The notes beneath the pieces were generated by a model. The model saw only the letters and a list, made by a program, of their open reading frames with translations. It was not told where the DNA came from and ran no database searches. Positions 58,353 through 64,000 of a stretch of DNA of 64,000 bases are shown here, in pieces. A program made the translations under genes and the position numbers. Origin of the DNA: JAIXWP01 sp046309775 (lineage in GTDB: Bacteria > Bacteroidota > Bacteroidia > Flavobacteriales_D > Sanyastnellaceae); the NCBI GenBank assembly GCA_046309775.1, contig JBKCOM010000187.1, positions 1 through 64,000 of the forward strand, in the 5' to 3' direction. The first letter of the stretch is position 1; each line of letters begins with the position of its first letter.

Positions 58353-60674
58353 ATGATGTTTTTGAAAAAAATACTACTTGGCCTCGCCTTTTGTTTTTCT
58401 ACTCTTGCCCTCCTTTCTCAAGGCACAGTGAGAGGATTTGTAAAAAACGCTGAGAACGGTGAGCCTGCAATTTTTATCACCGTTGGCCTAGATGGAACCA
58501 CCTTCGGCGCCGTGACTGATGAAAATGGATATTACTCCATCACGAAAGTTCCAGCTGGCACTTATACGCTTATCGCCAAGTCTAGTGAATTCAAAGAGTT
58601 TCGTCAAGAAGTCAAGATCGAGGCGAATAGAATTGCCAATATCAACATCAATCTGGAAGTGAGCGTGAATGAACTCGGGGAGATTGAGATCAGTAGTGAC
58701 AAGAGTGATCAAAAAAATAACGTAAACATTTCCGTTGAGTCCATTCGTATTCAAGATATCAAGCGCATCCCTTCGGTGGGCGGTCAACCCGATCTTGTTC
58801 AAGTGCTTACAACACTACCCGGTTTTGTGAGTACGGGCGACCAAGGCGGACAAATATTTATTCGTGGTGGTAGTCCAGTTCAAAACAAGGTCTTGCTCGA
58901 TGGTATGATTGTCTACAATCCATTTCACAGTATTGGTTTGTTTTCAGTTTTTGATACCGAAATCATTGCGAATGCCGATGTTTACACGGGTGGTTTCGGC
59001 GCTCAATATGGTGGACGAATTTCTTCTGTGATGGATATTACTACGAGAGATGGTAACAAGAAAGAAATTAAAGGCCGTGCTGGTGTGAATCCTTTTGGCG
59101 CTCGTGCACTTGTGGAAGGCCCTATCGTGCCTCAGTCGAACAATCGAGGAGGAATTTCATTTGTACTAAGCGGTAAACATTCTTACCTAGATCAGTCTTC
59201 ACAGGTGTTGTATCCCTATGTAAACGATGGCGAAGGTCTACCTTTCAACTATTCGGATTTATACGGAAAAATTTCATTTAATGGCATGAATGGTTCCAAG
59301 CTCAATTTGTTTGGATTCTCTTTCGAAGACGAGGTTACTCGATACCAAAACTTGTCAAATCTTAGCTGGAACAACATTGGATTCGGGGGTAATTTCGTAG
59401 TGGTGCCTCAAGGCAGTCCGGTCCTTATTAGCGGTAACTTCTCCCGCAGCCGTTATGGTATCGCTTTGTTTGAAGAAAATAACGCGCCTCGCGCCGACAC
59501 TATCACAAGCTTTAATTTCGGACTAGACTTTAAGTATAGCATTGGAGAGGATGCATTACAATACGGGCTGGATGTAGTAGGTTTTAGCACTAAATTCAAT
59601 AGCTTCAATCCGCTGGGTATTATTATCGAACAAGAACAAAGCACTACCGAATTGAATGGCTATGTGAGCTACAAATACAATCGCAAACGTTTGATCATCG
59701 AGCCAGGTTTTAGGATTCAGTATTACGCGGCATTGAGCGTATTTAGCCCAGAACCTAGACTTGGATTCAAGTTCAAAGCTACCGAGCGTCTACGCTTTAA
59801 AGGAGCTGCGGGTATTTATTCTCAAAACCTTATGGCCACTAACAGTGACCGCGACGTTGTCAACTTATTTTACGGATTCTTAGCAGGCCCTGAAAATCTT
59901 CAATCAGAATTCACAACGCCAAATGAAGAAGTGAGAGAAGTAGCTAATCCATTGCAAAAAGCCATTCACTACATCGCTGGATTTGAATTCGACATCACAG
60001 AAAAACTCAATTTGAATGTAGAGGGTTATTACAGAGATTTCACTCAGGTAACCAATCTTAATAGAAACAAGCTCTTCCCAGATGATGCAGCGAATTTCTT
60101 CAGACCAGATGTGCTTCGTAAAGATTTTATTGTAGAAAGCGGTTGGGCAGCGGGTGCTGATGTCGTTTTGAAATACGAAGAGAAAAATACATATCTCTAT
60201 TTGGTTTATTCACTCGGAAGAGTGCGCCGTTGGGATGGATTTGCGTGGTACGATCCAGTGTTTGACCGCCGCCACAATATAAACTTTGTAGCATCTCAAA
60301 AATTTGGCGAAAAGAGAACATGGGAAGTTTCTATGCGATGGAATCTTGGTAGTGGATTGCCTTTCACGCAGACTCAAGGTTATTATCAAGCTACCGGTAC
60401 TTCTGGTGGCATTGCTTCTGATTATTTGACACAAAATGCAGATGCCCTTACCATTCAATACGGAAATCTTAACGGAGGCCGTTTGCCCTACTACCACCGC
60501 CTCGATTTCAATGTGCGCAAGGATGTAAAGTTCAAGCGCAGTGCCCTTGAGTTGAATGCTGGCGTAACCAATGCCTATAATCGTGCGAACGTGTTTTATA
60601 TTGATCGAATTACAGCAGAACGCGTCGACCAATTGCCGATTCTTCCAACCTTTGGTATAGACTTTTCTTTTTAA
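58353..60674 (+). CDS. TonB-dependent outer-membrane receptor
   Basis: A 773-residue receptor. After the signal peptide (ending LALLSQ) comes a carboxypeptidase-regulatory-like domain (about 23-110: GTVRGFVKNAENGEPAIF), then the plug (about 115-230: VQVLTTLPGFVSTGDQGGQI, IFIRGGSPVQNKVLLDGM) and a C-terminal beta-barrel to the end (last strand FGIDFSF). It takes up a ligand across the outer membrane using TonB energy. It has no SusD partner next to it, so it is not a typical polysaccharide-utilisation pair. The ATG at 58353 starts the signal peptide; the ORF upstream has no such feature. Ligand unknown. Confidence 0.92.
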   Translation: MMFLKKILLGLAFCFSTLALLSQGTVRGFVKNAENGEPAIFITVGLDGTTFGAVTDENGYYSITKVPAGTYTLIAKSSEFKEFRQEVKIEANRIANININLEVSVNELGEIEISSDKSDQKNNVNISVESIRIQDIKRIPSVGGQPDLVQVLTTLPGFVSTGDQGGQIFIRGGSPVQNKVLLDGMIVYNPFHSIGLFSVFDTEIIANADVYTGGFGAQYGGRISSVMDITTRDGNKKEIKGRAGVNPFGARALVEGPIVPQSNNRGGISFVLSGKHSYLDQSSQVLYPYVNDGEGLPFNYSDLYGKISFNGMNGSKLNLFGFSFEDEVTRYQNLSNLSWNNIGFGGNFVVVPQGSPVLISGNFSRSRYGIALFEENNAPRADTITSFNFGLDFKYSIGEDALQYGLDVVGFSTKFNSFNPLGIIIEQEQSTTELNGYVSYKYNRKRLIIEPGFRIQYYAALSVFSPEPRLGFKFKATERLRFKGAAGIYSQNLMATNSDRDVVNLFYGFLAGPENLQSEFTTPNEEVREVANPLQKAIHYIAGFEFDITEKLNLNVEGYYRDFTQVTNLNRNKLFPDDAANFFRPDVLRKDFIVESGWAAGADVVLKYEEKNTYLYLVYSLGRVRRWDGFAWYDPVFDRRHNINFVASQKFGEKRTWEVSMRWNLGSGLPFTQTQGYYQATGTSGGIASDYLTQNADALTIQYGNLNGGRLPYYHRLDFNVRKDVKFKRSALELNAGVTNAYNRANVFYIDRITAERVDQLPILPTFGIDFSF

Positions 60675-60695
60675 TAGAAAATAAGAGATAAAAAT

Positions 60696-60727
60696 AAGAG
60701 CTCGTGCTATTGCATGAGCTCTTTTGC
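60696..60727. terminator. Bidirectional terminator inside the recN 3' end
   Basis: A 12-bp stem (AAGAGCTCGTGC / GCATGAGCTCTT, one G-T pair) with a 4-nt loop is followed by TTT. It lies between the convergent receptor and recN genes and contains the recN stop codon and its last codons (AKELMQ). Confidence 0.85.
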
Positions 60728-62359
60728 ATTTTCAAGAGATGCTTTCGTGACATTCTTTCCACTAAGCATCTCCGCGATTTCTTGAATTCGCTTTTCTTGG
60801 TTGAGTGGAGATACTTTTGTAGTGGTAGTATCTTCTCCAGTTTCTTTAAAAACTTTCATGTGATGTTGCGCTTGTCCCGCTATCTGCGGCAAGTGCGTGA
60901 TGGTGATGAGCTGCATTTCTCCGCTCATACGCTTGAGTATCGAACCAATTTTTTTTCCAACCTCTCCGCTTACACCTTGATCTATTTCATCCAAAATAAG
61001 CACAGGCAATTGATTTAATTTACTCACCGATGCTTTTAATGCAAGCATTACCCTTGAAATTTCGCCGCCTGATGCTACTTGTTTGATTGGCAAAAGCTGT
61101 CCACCTTTATTTGCTCGGAAGAGAATTTGTATCTCATCCTTTCCATAGTTATGAAAATCTTTTGATGGTTTCAAATCAAATATTAATTCAGCATGTTGAA
61201 GACTTAATTCTTCAAAAAATGCCGTCACATCTTTGGTGGCTTTGATACTGGCCTTTTCTCTCGAACTTGTGAGCTTTTCAGAGATAGAACCGAGCGTTTG
61301 TTCGGTTTTTTTAATTTCGCTTTCTATGCGTTGAATCTCTTCATCAACGGAAGCATATTTTCCTACTTTATCTTCTAATGCATCTCTAAGTTCTATGAGC
61401 TCTCGAGTGCTGGCCAGTCGGTGTTTTTGTTGTAGGTGAAATAATTGACCCAACAGATCATTGATTTCCTCCATGCGTCCAGGGTCAATGGAAACGCTGT
61501 CGCTGTAGAGATCTAAATCACGAGAAATTTCTCGGAGCTCAATGCTCACCGATTCCAATCGCTGGAGAAAATCATCGAGTTGTTTATTGATAGCACTTAT
61601 TTTCTGTAGACTGCTTTTACAACTTGAAAGTGATGGTAATATACCGCCTTGCTCTCCGTCGAGCGTATCTACGATACCAGATATAATTGTTTTTATCGTA
61701 CCTGCATTATTGAGCGTGCTCTGTTCGTCTTCTAAAGCAATCTGGTCAATATTTTCAAGACCAATTTTCTTGAGTTCTTCTAATTGAAATGTGAAATAGT
61801 CAAGGTCTTGTTTCATACGCGCCTCATTCTCTTTGAGGTCGTGCAGCTCTTCTACGAGCGTTTTATAATGCTTGAATAGCTCGCGATATTCTTTGAGCAA
61901 GGCATCGTTTTGGGCATACGCATCCAAAATACCAAATTGAAAACTGCGGTCGCCAAGAATTGAATTCTCGTGTTGACTATGTATATCCACTAAGCGCTCT
62001 CCCAGTGATTTTAGTACCTGAAGAGAAACGGGAGTATCGTTGATAAATGCTCTAGACTTGCCGCCTGGAGCAATTTCTCTACGAATGGTAGATTGCTTTT
62101 CGTAGTCAAGATCATTTTCTTCAAAGAATTTTTTTAGAGAAAAATTCTCAATGTCGAACACGGCTTCTACAATGCATTTTTTGTCTTGATACTTGATAGA
62201 CTTGCTATCTGCACGCTCGCCGAGCAAGAGGCCAAAGGCTCCCAATAGAATGGATTTTCCACTTCCGGTTTCGCCTGTGATAGCTGTGAATCCGCGATCA
62301 AACTTCAACGCCACTTCATCTATCAATCCATAATTGATCACTTGTAAATTCTTCAGCAT
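60707..62359 (-). CDS. recN: DNA repair protein RecN
   Basis: A 550-residue SMC-like ATPase acting in double-strand break repair. Walker A is ITGETGSGKSILLGAFG at the N-terminus, two long coiled-coil arms fill the middle (about 150-370), the signature is QVASGGEISRVMLAL and Walker B VLILDEIDQGVSGEVG, with the late ITHLPQIAG. Length is normal. It begins 1 nt after the porD stop on the same strand, giving the Bacteroidota order coaBC-porD-recN. The 3' end overlaps a terminator shared with the convergent receptor gene. Confidence 0.95.
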   Translation of the reverse strand: MLKNLQVINYGLIDEVALKFDRGFTAITGETGSGKSILLGAFGLLLGERADSKSIKYQDKKCIVEAVFDIENFSLKKFFEENDLDYEKQSTIRREIAPGGKSRAFINDTPVSLQVLKSLGERLVDIHSQHENSILGDRSFQFGILDAYAQNDALLKEYRELFKHYKTLVEELHDLKENEARMKQDLDYFTFQLEELKKIGLENIDQIALEDEQSTLNNAGTIKTIISGIVDTLDGEQGGILPSLSSCKSSLQKISAINKQLDDFLQRLESVSIELREISRDLDLYSDSVSIDPGRMEEINDLLGQLFHLQQKHRLASTRELIELRDALEDKVGKYASVDEEIQRIESEIKKTEQTLGSISEKLTSSREKASIKATKDVTAFFEELSLQHAELIFDLKPSKDFHNYGKDEIQILFRANKGGQLLPIKQVASGGEISRVMLALKASVSKLNQLPVLILDEIDQGVSGEVGKKIGSILKRMSGEMQLITITHLPQIAGQAQHHMKVFKETGEDTTTTKVSPLNQEKRIQEIAEMLSGKNVTKASLENAKELMQ

Positions 62360-62360
62360 A

Positions 62361-63260
62361 TTATTTCATCATTTGGTCATACTTAATGATGTTTCCAGGA
62401 TCGAGTTTTTTCAACATATCATAGACTGCTTGCTTTTCGGCAACCGGCAATGGCTTGAAAATATTGATGATCTCGTCTGATTTTGCATAGAAAAAAACCT
62501 GCATATTGTAAGAGCTAGGTTTGAGCTTGTGAATTTCGTTGAGTGCTAAGATTGCATCCGACATCACTTTACGAGCCGCGGTGAGCTCCGTAAACATTTT
62601 GTCCATTCCTTTTCGATGATAGTTGTAAAGACAGTCACGCAATGGTTTGAAGGTTTGCGTAACAATATTCTCAATAAGCCAATAGCGATTTTGCTGTCCC
62701 TTCTCATTGGCTCTCCAACCGGGCTCTGCAGCGTTTTGGGCGTTACCTACAATAGTCTGACAAATCAAGTAATGCTCTGTTCCTCCTTCTGGGGAAAACG
62801 AATCATAATCCGATGCAAGAATGAGATTCGCATAAAAAGCCAAAACACTACTCAAGTTATCGCGGTGCTGGTCTACACTCCACACAATCTGAGTGTTTTC
62901 ATTGAATGTGAATTCGAAGTCGCGGTCGTTGATACTTACAACGGGTGTTTTATAATCAGAATTGTAAACCGGGCGGCTGCTTCCTATTTGAATGCTACCC
63001 TTGAACTGACGTTGGCTTGGTTGCGATTCAACGGTGATTTGCATGTTGCAATCGATGCGCTCGCTTTGTTGCCAATCGTCTTTGGTCCACCTTCTATTAT
63101 TAATGAATTCCTCCATCGCAAGCTCCATCGTTTGGAAGATCTGTGGATCCGCCATGATTACTTGCGGTTGGATGATGGTCACATTGCAATTCAATTCTTG
63201 TCCCAACGCAATAAAGGCGTTGAAAACCAAAAGTGCAATTATCAAAAAATTTCTTCTCAT
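62361..63260 (-). CDS. porD: PorD-type T9SS protein (DUF4835)
   Basis: A 299-residue protein with a signal peptide (ending FIALGQ) and the DUF4835 pattern: ELNCNVTIIQPQ at the start of the mature part, a middle with DYKTPVVSINDRDFEFTFNE and FYANLILASDYDSFSPEGG, and the end FYAKSDEIINIFKPL. In Porphyromonas the DUF4835 protein PorD is linked to type IX secretion. The start overlaps the coaBC stop (ATGA), and recN follows after 1 nt. Two proteins with T9SS sorting domains in this window (5650-9654, 42875-44743) would be clients of that system. Confidence 0.88.
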   Translation of the reverse strand: MRRNFLIIALLVFNAFIALGQELNCNVTIIQPQVIMADPQIFQTMELAMEEFINNRRWTKDDWQQSERIDCNMQITVESQPSQRQFKGSIQIGSSRPVYNSDYKTPVVSINDRDFEFTFNENTQIVWSVDQHRDNLSSVLAFYANLILASDYDSFSPEGGTEHYLICQTIVGNAQNAAEPGWRANEKGQQNRYWLIENIVTQTFKPLRDCLYNYHRKGMDKMFTELTAARKVMSDAILALNEIHKLKPSSYNMQVFFYAKSDEIINIFKPLPVAEKQAVYDMLKKLDPGNIIKYDQMMK

Positions 63261-64000
63261 AGATTCAAAAGTTCAACCAACTCGGCCACTATATCTCGTG
63301 CCACTTCGGACTTGCGCTTTAACCCAAAATCCTTTCGTTTATTGTCAGGCCAAAATAAGGAGATTTTATTTGTATCACCACCAAATCCCGCACCTTCATT
63401 TTTCAAAGAATTCAACACAATCATATCAAAGTTTTTTCGCTTCATTTTCGATTGTGCATTCACTTCTTCATTATCCGTTTCAAGTGCAAAACCGATGAGG
63501 ATTTGGCCTTCTTTTTTTATTGCACCCAAACTTTTGGCAATATCAGGAGTGGGTTCAAGGCGTATGTTTAGACTATGCTCAGATTTCTTAATTTTTTCTG
63601 TGGCTATACTCATCGGGCGATAGTCTGCCACGGCGGCAGATAGAATGGCGGCATCGCTACTCTCAAAATGTTCTGCACACGACTCATACATTTCCTCCGC
63701 TGATTCTACTCGAATCACCTGTACCGATTGATGTTGCAGCGAGAGATGAGTGGGGCCCGTAACCAATACAACTGACGCACCTTGTTCGGCGAGAATTTTT
63801 ACAATTTCAAACCCCATTTTTCCGCTAGAACGATTGCCGATGAATCGAACAGGATCAATGGCTTCATAAGTTGGGCCGGCGGTAACGAGAATTTTTTTCC
63901 CCTTCAGTGGGAGATCGGGTCTGAAGTATTTGACAACGGCTTCGAACATTTCTTCTGGCTCTGCCATTCGTCCTTGTCCTACAAGACCGCTGGCGAGCTC
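63257..64000 (-). CDS. coaBC: CoaBC, bifunctional PPC decarboxylase / synthetase, partial
   Basis: The C-terminal 247 codons of coaBC; the frame stays open to the right edge of the window (ELASGLVGQG continues before the internal Met at 63967), so the true start lies beyond it. The visible part is the phosphopantothenoylcysteine synthetase (CoaB) domain: ILVTAGPTYEAIDPVRFIGN, SSGKMGFEIVK, LSAAVADYRP and GFALETDNEE. It joins cysteine to 4'-phosphopantothenate in CoA synthesis; the flavin-dependent decarboxylase half is outside the window. It overlaps porD by 4 nt. Confidence 0.95.
   Translation of the reverse strand, partial: ELASGLVGQGRMAEPEEMFEAVVKYFRPDLPLKGKKILVTAGPTYEAIDPVRFIGNRSSGKMGFEIVKILAEQGASVVLVTGPTHLSLQHQSVQVIRVESAEEMYESCAEHFESSDAAILSAAVADYRPMSIATEKIKKSEHSLNIRLEPTPDIAKSLGAIKKEGQILIGFALETDNEEVNAQSKMKRKNFDMIVLNSLKNEGAGFGGDTNKISLFWPDNKRKDFGLKRKSEVARDIVAELVELLNL

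Noticed and set aside
62616..63623. A 335-codon plus-strand frame opposite porD and coaBC
   Set aside because: It is antisense to two genes with clear family motifs and shows no recognisable domain.

Overview
The window is chromosomal DNA from a member of Bacteroidota, most likely Flavobacteriales or a close relative. The evidence is a fused lpxC-fabZ gene, a PorD-type (DUF4835) type IX secretion (T9SS) protein, T9SS type A and type B C-terminal sorting domains, DUF5606, DUF3822 and DUF4301 proteins, and many promoter boxes of the Bacteroidota form TAnnTTTG. No rRNA, CRISPR array, phage or recognisable insertion sequence was seen. Genes are tightly packed, often with ATGA or TAATG couplings and with overlapping convergent 3' ends.

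Region 1 (about 0.6-4.6 kb) is the only clearly accessory part. Two copies of a purine-rich array plus a 53-bp conserved block bracket a DEDDh exonuclease gene and the C-terminal remnant of another reading frame. Next come a DUF433/DUF5615 toxin-antitoxin pair, a two-gene operon of a membrane protein and a short nucleoside-deoxyribosyltransferase-like protein (a candidate uncharacterised effector system), and a GIY-YIG nuclease gene lodged between tRNA-Val and a copy of a truncated tRNA, with a second truncated copy on the other side of tRNA-Val.

Region 2 (4.6-31 kb) is mostly core metabolism and cell envelope: 3-hydroxyacyl-CoA dehydrogenase, a large secreted CotH/lamin-tail protein, acyl-CoA synthetase, PAP2 phosphatase, CNNM-type transporter, two TlpA-like thioredoxin proteins, GDPD, a RecD-like helicase, the DUF3822-rsmD-coaD run, pyrE with a divergent NUDIX gene, a sterol-desaturase-type hydroxylase, a PafA-like phosphatase coupled to an M61 protease, a MacB-type permease and aconitase.

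Region 3 (31-47 kb) holds a Pmp3-type lipoprotein, an outer-membrane barrel, lpxC/fabZ-lpxA with an ABC ATPase, DUF4301, an orphan HPt protein, galE, rpoN, a LolD/MacB-type ATPase with asnS, a T9SS type B adhesin-like protein, gpmI and an orphan histidine kinase.

Region 4 (47-64 kb) carries the ligase-associated DNA repair set (MBL exonuclease and ATP-dependent ligase, with the DEXH helicase about 6 kb away), a cytoplasmic-looking BtuF-like protein coupled to the ligase, a patatin fused to a POTRA/outer-membrane barrel, a Gfo/Idh oxidoreductase with a FemAB-like acyltransferase, a TonB-dependent receptor, and the recN-porD-coaBC block, in which coaBC runs off the right edge.
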